From Apodospora peruviana (lineage: Eukaryota > Ascomycota > Sordariomycetes > Sordariales > Lasiosphaeriaceae): DNA of 64,000 nt. How positions within the stretch are numbered: the first letter of the stretch is position 1; each line of letters starts with the position of its first letter. The notes under the pieces were generated by a model that made no database searches, had not been told where the DNA came from, and saw nothing but the letters and a program-made list of their open reading frames with translations. Positions 1-13,393 of the stretch are shown one piece after another. The position numbers were made by a program, and so were the translations under genes. The DNA lies in the NCBI GenBank assembly GCA_033439685.1, contig JAUEDM010000001.1:6820001-6884000 (forward strand). The letters run 5' to 3'.

Positions 1-3000
1 GCTGCCGTGGATCAACGGGCAGGGCTGCACCAAGTATGAAGTACACGTAACCCCGTACACTCGCTGAGGTCTGTCTCTCCGCCCGCCGGCCCAGCTGGCC
101 CTTCCAACTTCCAGGCTTTAAACCTGCTGCCAAACGCGCATTCGCTCTTGGCAAGGACTGCGCACCAACTTGGTAGTGCAGTCCGCCAAAGACATGGAAT
201 CCAGCCCGACTCACTGAAGCCGGACGTCCAACTGTGTGGCCATAACGGGGAGCATCGAGGATAATAAGCTAAAAGAGGCATCATACCTGTCTGTTCTGTG
301 CAGGGCTGAGCTGCGCCTCGTGCAGTACGGGGATGGGTGGGAGCTGGAAGGGACCAGTCGCGGTAGCCGGTCTGTTTAATCCTGAAGATGGCCTATCACT
401 TCCTTCAATTGCACGCGGCTGTTTCGGCGCACGCTGCAGGCTTTGCACTGCCGTCGGCAGCCACACCGCGGTCGGCCGTGGTGTTTTTAACTGGCACGCC
501 TGGGTGCAAGTGGAAGCGGTGGCGGGTGAGTGGCTGGCCTTGCGCTGCGTTGCAGAGGCGAGGCCCAGACGCTGTCGCGCGTATGTGACTAAGCGACGCG
601 GGTTGGAAGCAAGAAGAGGTGCGAAACGGCGTTGCTCGCTTTTGGTTTCAGTCGCTGCTGACGGGCGGTCCTAATTGGACTGCGGGCAAAAGCAGGTGTT
701 GTTTATTTGCTGCTGGGGGCGGCCGTTGATTTGATGGTTTTTTTGGGCAGTCGGATTGGGTTTTGGCTCGTGGGAAGGTTTTACTGTGGAGTGGATGATT
801 GGGTGATTGATTGGTTGTGCGATGGAAAAGAGGAGAGACGAGGGAGATTCGAAAGATGATTTGAGGGCGCGGCCAGACTTCTTTAACTTGGGAATCTGGT
901 TGGATGAATCAGCTAGCGAGTGGGGCCCTTCCAAGGCAAGGCAGGACACAGCAAGCAGCCCAGTGTCGGTTCCAAAAGATGGCTGGTGTTGCCGTGCTGG
1001 ATGGAGGGAGGGGTCCGGTTCCGAGGAGAGGACGGGGGGGGTTTGCTGCAGGAATTTTCCAGCGGGGCCGCCACCACAGCGCTTCCAAATTCTTTGGAAA
1101 AGGCATGGAAGAAAAACTCGGCCACCATTTTCCTACAAAAAACATTCAAAAATCAAAATGCGCCAAAGTCTAATGATGTGCAAAGGCTTCAGTAGTTGGG
1201 TCTACCTGCCGCCACTCTCTCTGACACCTGCACCACTGTATCAAGCCATGTGATGAAAACCGGTGAAGGCGTGGAGTGGCCCCAATAGCGAAACCCGACT
1301 TTGTTAGCACGGCTGCTCCAAGCCCTTTCCCTCTTCTCTACTTATGATTTGTGGGTGATGTGACGCAACGAATGGGCGGGAAGTTAAGCGAGACGCTGGT
1401 GAGAAGCGGTGGAGAATGTTCTCTGCTGTCCTCGCCCAACAAGGCCCTAACAAACAAGGCTTGAATATTTGGCTTCGGGTACCGTAACTTGGCTCACGCC
1501 CGGCCGACCTTTTTTAATAAAAGGAACGCGCGCCTGCGGTGCTTTCCTACTGCCGCGCCCTCCCTTCATCACGACGCGCGAGATGAGCTGTTATAGCATG
1601 CGCCTTAAGACAATGAAGCCCTTTGGGTGCTAATGAGTCCGACCGGCACCGACGTCGACAACCGATTCTCGAAAACCCTGGAAGCGCAACAAAGAACACT
1701 TCTTGTTCAAAGGCTAACTGATGATCGACGCGCTCTCCTCTTGTCGTGCTCTCTCGAGTCTCCTGGTCGTGCCAGCTCCCGCTGCTGTGCTGTTCAGGGC
1801 ACCCCTATATTTAGACGGGAAGCAACGTCACCTGGAGAGAATCGGGCTCTCGCAAAGACATGGGTCTCGTCCTCACAGTCCCGACCCTCTGGGATGTATG
1901 TATCAAATACTCGGTGTTTGCCTCCCCACGCTGCACGTACCTTGGATACTCGAAGCTGCCTTGGTATATCGACAGCTCCTCGTCTGTCTACGCGCGAGAA
2001 GCACTTGTATCCACACCCTGGGCGAAAAGAAGACGGGATGAGCTGGATGAGCGAGCTAGCTCCGCTCTCGGTTCCGCGGGTGAGGGTGAAGTTTGGTTGT
2101 GCGGTGAGGGCTGTGTGAACAGTCTCCATCTCTGGTCGAGATGTGTTTTTCGCCACACGCTCAATTGGGTAGGTAAACAGGAAAAGCTTGGCCGTAGCCC
2201 GGTGCCAGGCCAAGGGACCGGGGATGCAGGAAGCAGCGTCAAGTTGAGGCGTGACGACTGACGAGGCCAACGCATTGCGGGTCTTTGGAAGTAAGTGCAG
2301 CACTCAAGTGCAGGGAGGATTGGGGAGGTTTCGAGTCCAGCCTCCAGCTCCAGCCTCCACGCCCAAATGTCGGTGTGGCCCGCTGCCTGACGAGCCGATG
2401 TGCTCCACTTCCGGATTGACACCCGTCTCGTAAAAACACCTTCCCCCAGCAGACAGGACCCCACGAAGTTTGTTTCAGTTGTCATTATCAGCACAGGTAC
2501 GTAACAGAATGCCAGAGATGAGACATATTCAAGAACAGATGGAAGTTGTCTTGCGGTGGCTTTGCCTGTTACTTGATGGGGTATCATCAACCGTATCATC
2601 GGTCGAGGGTCGGCCCAAGTCAAAAATGTATGACTCCCGCTCTGCCGTGCCTGGGCGGCAGGTATGGATGTGAGGGGAAGCTTACGGCTCCGTGCAAGTA
2701 TCCTTACTCGGTATGATATATCTCGCACAATCCTACCGGTGTATCGCAAACACCGAGCGTGAGGTTGGGATGGATGCGCTGGGCTGTCTGCATGAATTGG
2801 TCCGTTCCCGATCAGGTGACGACAGGATATCGTTCACTAGCAGCTCAGGATGTTGTCTGATCTTTTGGGTGATGTCCGGTCGGTACAAGCAGGGTTGTGC
2901 ACACCTGAACGGACTGTAGGTTGTGTGAGTTGTCGCCTTTGTTTGGGGGCGAGGAACTTTCCAAGGCGGAGGGAATGGTTGGACGAGAATTGCTCAAGAT

Positions 3001-6000
3001 CATGCTTGACTGGATTGTGTGACTGGTTAGAAATTACAAGCTGGAGTATTTTCTGCGCAGCTGACTGGCTGCCTTTTTTGGCGAATCACCGAGGCGTATG
3101 CGCACAGGTTGTGTTGAAAAGAGGTCAGAAGAAGGTTGCTGCCAACAGGGCCTTTCCATTCGCTCGTCAGCTTGAGCCTAAGACCAGAGGAGCTCCAAAG
3201 CTCCAGCTGGAAATGGGCTGTAGGCATTTGTCAATTCAGTCAATGGGAACCTAGAAGTCACCAACCTGGAATGTCGTTCTTTCCGCACCTTCCCTGTGCG
3301 ACACGGGAGATGGCGGGAGCGGAAGTTTTGGCAAAGCACAGTCCCAAGGGAAGGAAGGGACTCATCCATCGGTCATTGACCTGTCAGGCAAGTTGAGTGT
3401 TGCGCGCAATTACGGGCAGTCCCATGGGGTGTTTCACCCAAAACGTGGTGATGTTGCCGCATCTCATCTGGAATCGCGACCCCGGTCGATTGCAGTGTTA
3501 CAGTCCCTCCTCCTTGATGGCCTTGGCCGCCCGTCTCGACACGCATCAATTTCGATGCTCATCTCCCTTCAAGCACCGTATGGTTCCTCTGCCGCGATAC
3601 TCGGAATGGAATTAGGGAAACACGGGCTAAAATTATCCCCTCGTTTCCAAATCCTGCTCAGCGCGAGCTCGACTGCTTCTCTTCATCTTACACAGCATAG
3701 CCTGCTGACCCCGACCTTCGGCTTAATCTCGCTCCTCCTCAGTGACGAGTGACGGCGGCAACCTGAACGCGCCGGAAAGACGTCTTCTACTCTAGTTCTC
3801 GGACTGCTGACCTCGTGCAAGTGCGGGATCGTCCGCTGCACTGGCGCATGGCTCGGAACTCGTTCTCCAATGAGCATCGTCGTCACCTCTCAGTCACTCA
3901 TGGAGCTTGGGGCTTGGGCGTGAGGCTGTTGCCCGTAGCCTTACCCCAGGATCGGCGGATCCACCTCTGCCTCTCTGGTCCCTCCCTTGCTTCACGGTAT
4001 GCAAGCCATGCTGCTGTGTGTCCGCCCATCACCGGCAACTGGCTGGTTGCTGCCCAACCCGTGATCCGTGTCTCGTTCAACCGACTGAACTAAACTGACG
4101 TCGTCGTGATAACATTTTTCTAGCTCGATAGACCCCTTCCCGGTTATCCCTCAGATCAGCCACTTTCCTATTTCCGCAAACGAGCTTACCCCTACCCAAA
4201 CATCAAGGGGCGCCGAATGGGAGACGAAAACCCGACTTCTGCGATCTTATTCGGTGCCAGAGCCTCACGCTACACACCCCACTACCCCGTCTTTGATTTC
4301 TCTTGCGGAGCTTTAAATGCTAGTGCAATGGTATTGTTCCGCTGTTGACGTCTACTGTACGATAAACCTTGGCTGGCGCTTATTGAAATCGCCGAGAGGG
4401 CACATCGCACATCACTCAACGATCACTCCACGTGGGACGGCGTGTGAATAGTTGACATTGCGGCCGCCACACCCCCTTTCCACAAGGTGTCTCATTCTAG
4501 ATGTCATTCATGAAGCTGGAGTTGCCTCTTTCGGAACCATCGACCAAGTGGCCATGATCTGAACCATCAGACGCTCCGTGTCAGTCTCTTCTGTCCCGTT
4601 GGATCAGGCTGGATCGGTTCAATGTCTTAACCAGGCGGAATGTCTGCCTTTGCAAGATGTCAGCTCTCGGCTCATTTGCCTCATCAGCTGTGTGGCTGTC
4701 CTGATAAGTGATGCCAGGATCTTACTTCCCAGGTGGCATCATGGGAGGTAGCCGGGTCATCAATTCATCACTCCCAGTCGCCCTGTTACTCGGCTGGCGT
4801 GTTATGTATTTACAGAGTACATATTGAGCAAAGCTCATCTCATGCTGCGGCGTGTTGCTCTCATAGACGAGACGACTGTGTGATTTAAACAGCGACGGGG
4901 CTGACTTTGATCTCGATATGCGATGATGAACGAGGACCGTTCATTGTCTTCCTTGGCCCGCCCAGGCTGGTCTGGACCTTCGCATCTGGTTTCAGTCGAG
5001 AGGGAGGCTTGCTTGCAGGTTCTCCCTCCGCTGCCTTTGTGTGGAAATTGGCCGATTTACGCACTCGAGCATCTTGGACATATCCTGATGCGAAGGGTTG
5101 AAGTATCCCTCGTTGAAAGAAGGATCCCTTATTCTCCCTGGAAGATTGTGGACAAGGATAGCTTCCAAGATAAGAGACCATGCCTTAGCCTCGTATTTGT
5201 TATGTGAATGGTTATGATAGTCCCACCTGCCATTCTCTGTGCAGTCTCTCCGTGTGGAATCGGGGGGCATGGACATGGCTTGGTCTCTGTGGCATTGACC
5301 CTTTCTTCATGGTCAGGAGGAGCCCTAGGAACGCTCACCATCGTAGGTATGGATAAGGCAACCCGTATAAATGAAATTCCCTGCGAGCCGATTATCATCA
5401 ATGGACTGCAATGGATCTTTGTGAGGTAATCCGTAGAGGATCCGGGCTTTAGCTCCAGACCAAAGTGCCCCTAATCAACACAGCAAGGCTGGCCAGCAGC
5501 CCATAGATGGGATATTGATCTTGTCCTCTCTTGTGCGTACACGAGATCTCGGTCTGTACTGTGTTGATGTCGCATACCCCCCTTCGCTACGCTGAATTCG
5601 CTTGCGGTATTGTTGCTCAAGCCAACTTCACCATGGCTATTTACCTATTTACCCCGAACGTACGTTATATGATAAATAACGGGTCGAGGTCTGCCACTCA
5701 CCATCATGCGACAAGACCAGACAAGTATCGTCTGATTAGAGTATCTCCCATGCCTTGATATGCCCATCTTTGTGCATCAGATATGGGTGGACCGGGAGGA
5801 AGGAGAATCTTCCTACAGGATACTGTATTGTCAGGCTATAATCAAGTAAACACCTAGTCTGCAGCCATCATAAAAAATGCGCAAGGTTCCGAATACGTAA
5901 CACCACGGACATCACATCGTTGTTGTTATAGCAGAGCCCCCGTTTATCGCCGGCTGACGAGTGACGGATCGAGGTAGGATTGAGGTCAAGACTATTTGCG

Positions 6001-7129
6001 CCTCTCTTATTTGTACCGTGTAATCTACAGGAGAACCTAAAGTGGGCAAAAAAGTCTTCAATTTTTAGGCTCCGTGTGTGTGCAAGTTTAGTGAGTTCGT
6101 AGGTAAGTGCTGAAAGGGGCAGGTAAGTAAGTTAGGTCTCGCGCCTGACTGTCAGCACTCATACGAAGAACAGACGAACAATCGACCCATCGATACCGAA
6201 TGCTACTCGCACGGGTTCACTCCTCCCGTGGAAGCCGTGCTGAGAGTTTCGGTGGTTGGGGGTTGGTGGCACTGAAGATGTTTCTGTCTTGCGTCCTCGT
6301 CAACCCCCAGCCAAACGATATGGTATAGAGCAGGTATGTCTGTGATAAAAGGGGCAACCTCCACTTAGTAGCAAAAGACCGAGACACTCTGGTGTTTACC
6401 AACACGAGAGACTGGTTCCTATATCAGCTCACAAACTGTAATCGATGTAAAGATACAAGACATACAAGTTATTTCGCTTCCCAGTGGTGCCTGGAGAGGC
6501 TTTCACAAACGAGCAGAGTTTGAATGCCTGCATACTGAAAGACTATTTATTACCCCAGGCCCGACAGCCGTTGCAGTCCTCCAAACTCATAAGCTTCTAT
6601 CTCCAATCTCTTGATAACGACCATGTTGTTTATACCGAGTGACAGAAGGAAAGAGTGAAAGGGAGGATTAGACAGATCTAAATGAAACCAGCAAGAGGAC
6701 AGTGAACTTGATCGGCTGGAGTAACCAACATGTCGAGAAAACGATGAGAGCAGACAGACAATATAAACCGAACGTCTCGGTAGCAGATCCAACCCACTGG
6801 TATCTCAATCACCATTTCCCCTACACAAGCAACTCCCTAGCTACTTAGGTAATTTACCTGCCCCCTTCCGCCATTTCTTCACTTCTTCCCAGGTAATCCT
6901 TCTTCTCACATAGTCTCTGAGTATAACCCTCGAGACACCTTACGGGGCGCAGCTAATAAAAGGCAAACACAAGATTCCAGTATGCCTACTACGCAATAAC
7001 AAAAGAAGGAGGTAGACGAATGTGCATGATGAGCATGAATCCTTCAAAGTATCAAACCTATAAAAGTAGGTCGTCGACATGACCAACCTAACAATCAAGT
7101 AATAAGTAAGGTGGAGGCAATGTGATGCA
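1..7129. other. Gene-poor stretch, no gene recognised
   Basis: I see no convincing coding region on either strand. Open frames are short, overlap one another on both strands, mostly lack an ATG start and match no family I know. The longest, a 253-codon minus frame at 1988-2749, has no recognisable motif or splice structure. The stretch contains T-rich and C-rich patches and scattered TACCT/AGGTA elements. It could carry non-coding transcripts or promoter DNA, but nothing in it can be called. Confidence 0.5.
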
Positions 7130-7200
7130 TGCGTCAGCCGCGAATCGAACGCGGGGCCCATCGATGGCAACGATGGATTTTACCACTAAACCACTGACGC
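7130..7200 (-). tRNA. tRNA-Gly (anticodon GCC)
   Basis: Read on the minus strand, 71 nt fold into a complete cloverleaf. The acceptor stem GCGTCAG/CTGACGC spans 7194-7200 and 7131-7137. The anticodon stem CATCG/CGATG closes a seven-base loop TTGCCAT with anticodon GCC. The T stem CCGCG/CGCGG closes a TTCGATT loop (B box), and the A box lies in TGGTTTAGTGG. The discriminator base is A at 7130; CCA is not encoded, as expected in eukaryotes. There is no intron. It stands alone, with no protein gene within 3 kb. Confidence 0.97.
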
Positions 7201-10200
7201 CTTTCCTCGTTGTCGGTGTTGTTTTGTAGGTATTATTCTGTCTTCATGTAGGAGGAGCGAGTCATGAGGTGTAACTTTTCGTGGCTATGACTCCACATTC
7301 ACAAGGTACATACATACATGCAGATGGATCCTGTCCCCTACCTATGTACCTACCACAGTGTCATGGATCTGGACCAGTTCAAACGGATATGTAGATTGAC
7401 AGAAAAAGAAACGTGAACTGGTCGTGATTGTTTGTCATTTTATCATGAAGGAAGAGGAACAGAGCGCAAAGAATGCCATTCGGAATCACATCCATGCTGC
7501 CGAAGAACGGAAGAGATGAAGTTGACATGACAAGTCAGGACCTTGTTGACCTGGCCAAGCCGGGGAGAAGAAGCGAATAGGGGCAGCATCCGAGTCGTTA
7601 TCACATCGTGCAGCGGCGCAAGTGACGGCAAAGTCGTCCAGTAGCAGTAAGCAGTGTGAGTGTGAGTGTGAACCAACTCGCATATCATGCCCATCACCAT
7701 CACTTTCTGAAATGATGCATTTGTATGATGAGGTTCTGAATAATGAAAGTTATGTAGTTACCTATGTAGTAACGATGAAGAAGCAAGCATAAGGTATTGA
7801 ACATATCCCCACCGGTTGACCGCGTGGAGGATCCAAGCTACATCCGTCTGAAAAGCCTTATGTCTTTCAGTTGCTTCCATTTTGTTTCTTCTCCACGATA
7901 CCTCCCGCCCGCATAAGCCATGGCCAAGTCACACCCATTCTCCTTTGTATGCCGAGTGACTGATCCTTCTCTTCTTTGGCGGTGACAGCAGCAGGAACAA
8001 CAACATTGGACCCGCTCGATTAAATGCAGCCCGGTGACAGACCGACTTGCAGCTCTCCCATCGATCGGGCTGGACCGCGGTTGGTGTTGAGGTGTGTTGG
8101 TTTCCGTGCCCGAAGTGTGACTGAGGTCAACAAAATAGCGGTCTAACTCTAACACTGCCAAGGACAGCATAGTGATTCCACAATGTGCGTCTACGCGGGA
8201 AAGAAAGAAACAGCCGTGTTGGCCCTTCCGACAGACCACCGAGCCCATCACTTGTAAGGGTTCGGACGGGAGGATCATTGGAAGGAAGAGAGTATGGCAG
8301 ACCGCCGTTTGGCCTGTGCCCTCTGCTCTTCCGAGTCGAACTGTATGGGCCGGCGCTTCATTCACCCAGGAAACGGAGTTTGTTTGGAGGCAACTGCAAG
8401 AAAGCTGCGAAAGATGGAAACACTGAACTGTTTTGACCAACATTCGGTAATCTCTTCGGAGGAGGAGAGGCGGCTTGGCTGAAGACTAACGACCAGAAGC
8501 AGTCTTCCATACCCTGCTGACGATAACGACAACGGAGATGAAGCATGAAATGTATGCAAGAGCCAAGGATATTGACCGCCTACCATTTCGTGCATGGTGC
8601 ATGTCGATCTAGGGTTCATGCCTTTGGCTCTCGTGGGATATTGACCGGCGGTGATTTGGTGTAAGCCTATTGGCTCACCATGGGCCTTACCGTTAGGCCC
8701 GGCGTCTATCAACTCGGCCTCAGAAGCTACGGAGACGCGGATAAGGTCACGGTATCGGGTCACAAAGAGAGCAGGGCCAAGAGCTCGGCAACATGACGAC
8801 AGATATTGAAATTGTCTGTGCTTGAACCTGGCGAGTTCACCCATCAACGAAAGGTTCTGGCAGGCCGGCATCAGTTTAGAGGCCACTAGGATATGAGGCC
8901 GCGAACCGTGGTCTGGTGGTATGCTCGTCTCTGGCAAGGTTCACACATTCGACGATGAGAGGATGAAAAAGCAATGGGAGGTGTTCACAAATAACCTGGA
9001 GTAAGGGAATCTGTTGGCGGGAAGGCCGAATGTTTGGGCTAGAACAATGTGCCAAGCAACACAAGCCCTTCGCGCTCATTCGAAGACTAGACGCGCTGGC
9101 GGCAAGCGAGGTGCTGTCCCAAATCGAAAGGCACGGGTTGAAATAATGGGCTGGATAGGTACCGAGGGAGTGAGCTTGTTTTTTTCCTTATCGGCAGACA
9201 TTCCAGAAACATTGCCCGTTGGAGCTGTCGCCTGATACTGAAACCCGTGGCCAGATGCCACAAGATATTACTTCCGAGCACCCGCCATTTCTATGATGAG
9301 TGACAAGGCCTGTATCCGGAGATGGGATTAAAGTCCAGAGTACGATTCATTTTGAGGCCCCTTGGGGCAACAGAAGAGCTGCTTCTCTCTCCACAGCAAG
9401 GTTCAGTGGTGTGTGCTAAGTAGCTGGCCCACGCAGCTACCCGCAGCGAACCCTTGGGCGAGAAGATGTCGATATTGTTTTGACAGCGGTTACAGTACGT
9501 GTAATCCAGGCGTGGGCTCGCCGGTGGTGGTAAGGGAACGGGTTAGACGACCCACGGCGGCCAGCGCTAAACAGATGGCGGGCAAGTTCCGGTAGCCTCA
9601 GTACCTCGTGGCAGTGTCTAGGTTCGAGACACGAACATACAATAGGTAGTAGACACTAGCACTGCCCTTTGTGGGTGGAGAACGGGAGGTCCCTTTCCAC
9701 AGAAGATGAGTAGTACTCCGAGGAAGACCTTCCAGAAGGAACAAGGTCGGACGGACAGGATGCTAGTTCGACATCCAGCCATGAGCCACGATGCACGAGG
9801 CGGCTGGGAGGACGTGGGCCGCGTAAAATTGAGATCTGGTGAAGCAGGCGCGCGCTCTCTCAGTACTGTATGTAATAGATCTGGCACGTAGGGAAGGTCC
9901 CTAGTTATATTCCCCGGCCAGCACAAGACAGCATCCAATCATTCGGTAGGTATCAAGCGCGAGAATGGTTGCCCAATCTGGCAGTTTGGGGTGTCGGCAG
10001 CCAACGGACAAGCCAGCTTGGGGGCGCTTTCTGGCAGCAAAGGGCGTTCGAAGGGCTTGCAACCTGCAAGCGCGTCAAGAGCCGCGCGCCGTGTTGGCCG
10101 TAGTGTAGACGGCAACGGTCCTGGTCATTGATATATGTATAGATGGGGTTCCGGGCCCGGTGGTCTGCGGCCGGAGAATATTACACAGCGTTAGGAAGTT

Positions 10201-10535
10201 AGCGCGGTCGTAATAATAGGATATGGATGGCAGACAACCACTGGGAAGGCTGGGTTTGGGCGGATGCCCCGTGGATCTTCCAATGGTTGCTGGGTTTTCC
10301 GGGGAGGCTCTCCATGGCGCGCGCTCTGGAGAGACTCCTCGTTGGAGATGGTTCGAATCGTGTGCTAAAAATGAACCCTTGGAACATTGGAGCTCCAGCA
10401 ACCGACCAGTCGGCGTCACGGGCGAAATGGAAGACGTGCAGAAGCTACCCGCTGAAGATGGAGCCTCCACTGACAAGTCGATGTTGGGTGCGGGCGGTTA
10501 TGGCCGTGTGCATGTGTGCTGGTGCATACATATGT
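7201..10535. other. Gene-poor stretch, no gene recognised
   Basis: No coding region with family similarity, coherent splice sites and an ATG start could be found on either strand. A GT/GA-rich repeat lies near 7655-7675. The final few hundred bases still contain ATGs (10512 and 10532), which stop abruptly where the leader of the next gene appears to begin. Confidence 0.45.
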
Positions 10536-12400
10536 CGTTGCTTTCCCAAGCCAGCGGACGAGAAAAGATTTTGATATTGGTGTTCTTGTCCAACCTGAAC
10601 ATCAATCTTCGTCAGCTTCCCGCTCGCTCAGGAGTTGCATCAAGTTCGACTACGCAGGCTGAGCCTCGTAATTTCCTTCCTAATATCCATATCTCTCAGT
10701 TAATTCTTTTCGGTCAGGTACCACTCAGTCAGTTCTTTATTCTTCCCTTTTCAACCCATCACCAACGCCAACCACCCGACGGCACCCGAACGCCCGAACA
10801 CCCGATACGCACCTGCCTTCCCATCACAAAGACGGCTTAATTCTTGATCAAAGTTCAAGTCATACCCGGACAATTTCAGACCCCACCTCACCTCGACAGC
10901 TCCTTCTCGTCTTTCAGGTAAGCGGCAAACAGTCTTTGGCATCTGGCAGGCAGGCAGGCATGTCTGGTCAGCCTGGTCCGAGGCCAATCACAGTATCACA
11001 CATCCTTGTACTAAGAATATGAGTTTAGCGCTCTCTTTTGCTGCAGGTTCCAGCCCCTCCCGCCAATCAGATCTCAGATATTCAACGCTTCCCTCGCGGC
11101 GGTTGAGATATCCGTATCGTCGCCGCACTGAGATCCCCCGGCCCGTGACAAAAGACACTGGCGCTTCAACGAGCTTTTTTGCCCACTCAACTTCCCGACA
11201 CAGCAATTAGCCCACTCCAGCAACCCCCCCCGGCGCCCCAGTGCCCCAGTGCCACGATCAAATTACTGCAACCCCCGCCACTTGGTACGCGATATTGGCT
11301 CCTTTGCTAAGCGCTCTCTGCCCGACAAGCCTGCCTTGTTCTGTAAGTGCACAAATCTCTTTTGCTTCGTTTTCATTATTTGTTATTTCCCGCCTCGCAC
11401 ATCCCCAACCAAGAGATCAAGTTTTTATCTCGACATTTATCAACGAAAGGCGTGCGGATTGGGCAACAGAGACAGCGGATAGCAGACAGAAGAGGACGGC
11501 GGGTACGTTGAAGTCAACCAAGGCAACGAGCAGCTGCAACTGGAGTCACACCTCAGAGTTCAGCACACTTCACAGCCGCCTCGGGGCCTGTCAAATCGTC
11601 GCTTCTCGCTTGTCTCTAGACTCCCAAGGCCCGACCCCCGACCGCACCCCCCGGCCGCCGTGGCGCCCCAGGGCTGTTCGACTGTTGTTCATTTGTCGCC
11701 GCTTTAAGCCCCTCTTCACACTGACTGCTGGCTGCTCTGTCGCCCGACTGAGGACAGTCCCTTTTCGTTCCACTTGCACACTACACTTCCATTCGATCAG
11801 GTCGTTGACATCTCTTTGTTCCTCGTCACCAACAGTCACCTCCTCTTGTGGCCTCCTGACTGACTGTAAGCCCGCCCGCCTTCAAGCTTCTCCTTCCCCA
11901 CCCGGCCGCCTTTGGACCACCATCAACAAAAACACAAACGGCACGGGCTGCTGTTTATTAGCTTCCACCTCCCGTTTACGTCCGCCATTCGGATACCTCA
12001 ACTGCACACCCGGCAAGCCCTTACCTAGATCCCAGGTCCCCAAGCCATTGCTCCGGGATCCCAGGATACAAGGATTGCTTCCAAGGGTGTTCATCCTCCA
12101 GTCGACGCGGAGAGAGTTCTAGGTTGCTACTGCAAGCTCCTGTGTTTCGTGTCCGCCCGCCTGTTCATACCGCATACCGCCTCCCTCACCCTGTTCGGTC
12201 TCTTATAATCTTTTGCCCACCCTCCTGCACGTCTCCTGCACTCCTCCACCCTCCACAACTGCCGGCTCTCATCCTGCCTTTGACCCTCGAGGGAATCGAC
12301 TGGTAGCTCGATCTGCCATACGCCTGTGAGCATTTCATCGAGTCATTCGCTTGACTTGACATCTCTGCTCCCGAGTATCAACATCATCAACACCGTCGCC
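10536..12400 (+). other. Probable long 5' leader (UTR) of the gene at 12401, with one intron
   Basis: After 10532 the plus strand holds no ATG until the start codon at 12401, except two (10960 and 11019) that both fall inside a well-formed intron at 10918-11046. That intron has CAG|GTAAGC at its 5' end, a pyrimidine-rich tail and CTGCAG at its 3' end. The leader is C- and pyrimidine-rich, typical of fungal untranslated leaders. Another GTAAGT-type donor at 11343 and GTAAGC at 11866 could mark further splicing, but I cannot assign acceptors. Spliced length would be up to about 1.7 kb, depending on the unknown transcription start. Confidence 0.65.
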
Positions 12401-13393
12401 ATGTCTTCCAAGCCCACCCTGTCGCTGTCGACACCCGTCACAGCAAACTTCCCTCACATCCCCCAGTCCTCCTCAGACATCCGCTCTGCTGTGTCTCTCC
12501 CGTCTGCCGTCTCTGACAGGACACCACTCTCCGCCATCTCGCGCACATCAGCATTCCGGGATCCCCTTCCGTCGTCCGGACTCCCCTCCGCAGGACTCCC
12601 CTCCGCCTGCCCTCTGAGCGCTACCGTTAAGTTAGAACATGATCTCCAGAAGACGCCCATCACCCCGCCAGTTGCGTACTTGGACTTTTTGAAGAGCATG
12701 TCGCTGGTCTCGCCAAGTCTCGCCTCGCCGCCTCACACCGGAAGGGCGACCGTCAACCGAACGAGCACCGCCAGCAGCACCCTCAGCAATACCAGCAGCA
12801 GCACAGCGAACTCGGATGAGTCTGAGAAGGAGAAGGGCGTAGAGATCGAGAGTGCGCCGTCCACGGCACGATCAGACACTAGCTGTGAATGCGACGATGA
12901 CAAGGCCAAAGAGAAGAAGCCCAAGAGCCCGAAGAACGTGCCTGCACCCATCAACACAAAGGGACTTCCGCCCACGCCCCGGAACACCGACTACCCGCTA
13001 TCTGCGCCAGCGGCTGGGCCCTCAGCATTCCCCAGCTTAAGGTTACCCGCTTCGCCCGCAGTCTCCACCGCTGGACTTTATTCCCCAAGATCTCCCTTGA
13101 GCGCGGCATCGATCCACTCCCCATTCGACTGGGATGCTGCCCTGAAATCAAGGCGATTTCCCGAACCATCTGGGGCCACCAAGAGGCAAGCGCCTGAAGC
13201 ACCAAATACTCCTACCGCCGCGAAAGCTGGCCCGACCACCCCCGGCTCCAAGCATTCCAAGAGAGAGTCAAGATCGAGCATACGGCACATCCGCGAGGTA
13301 GTAACAAGGACAGTAACATACACCCCACGGATGGCGCCCGCGCCAAAAGGAAAGCGGAGGAAGCTTGATACAGAGACCGCCGTCGAGTCATGA
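12401..13393 (+). CDS. Ser/Pro-rich conserved fungal protein of unknown function
   Basis: A single exon encoding 330 residues. The start is the first ATG after the long leader and sits in a strong context (GTCGCCATGTC); the same frame is open upstream to 12326 but only from a GTG. The protein is largely disordered: Ser, Pro, Thr and Ala dominate, with a Ser/Asn run around residues 120-140 and an acidic then Lys-rich patch around 165-185. Short segments look ordered and probably conserved: TPITPPVAYLDFLKSM near residue 85, HSPFDWDAALKSRRFPEP near 240, and a basic C-terminus (REVVTRTVTYTPRM followed by KGKRRK, a likely nuclear localisation signal). I recognise no catalytic domain. A nuclear regulatory role is plausible but is inference only. 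Confidence 0.8.
   Translation: MSSKPTLSLSTPVTANFPHIPQSSSDIRSAVSLPSAVSDRTPLSAISRTSAFRDPLPSSGLPSAGLPSACPLSATVKLEHDLQKTPITPPVAYLDFLKSMSLVSPSLASPPHTGRATVNRTSTASSTLSNTSSSTANSDESEKEKGVEIESAPSTARSDTSCECDDDKAKEKKPKSPKNVPAPINTKGLPPTPRNTDYPLSAPAAGPSAFPSLRLPASPAVSTAGLYSPRSPLSAASIHSPFDWDAALKSRRFPEPSGATKRQAPEAPNTPTAAKAGPTTPGSKHSKRESRSSIRHIREVVTRTVTYTPRMAPAPKGKRRKLDTETAVES

Noticed and set aside
1988..2749. A 253-codon minus-strand open frame in the left gene-poor region.
   Set aside because: No recognisable motif, mixed low-information composition, and equally long frames on other strands in the same place. It fits chance.
7838..8443. A 201-codon minus-strand open frame containing a Cys cluster.
   Set aside because: The Cys cluster comes from a GCA/ACA-rich tract, and there is no conserved pattern or supporting splice structure.
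10290..10370. A GGTTCGAATC B-box-like sequence at 10349, suggesting a second tRNA.
   Set aside because: The flanking bases do not pair as a T stem and no A box or acceptor stem can be drawn.
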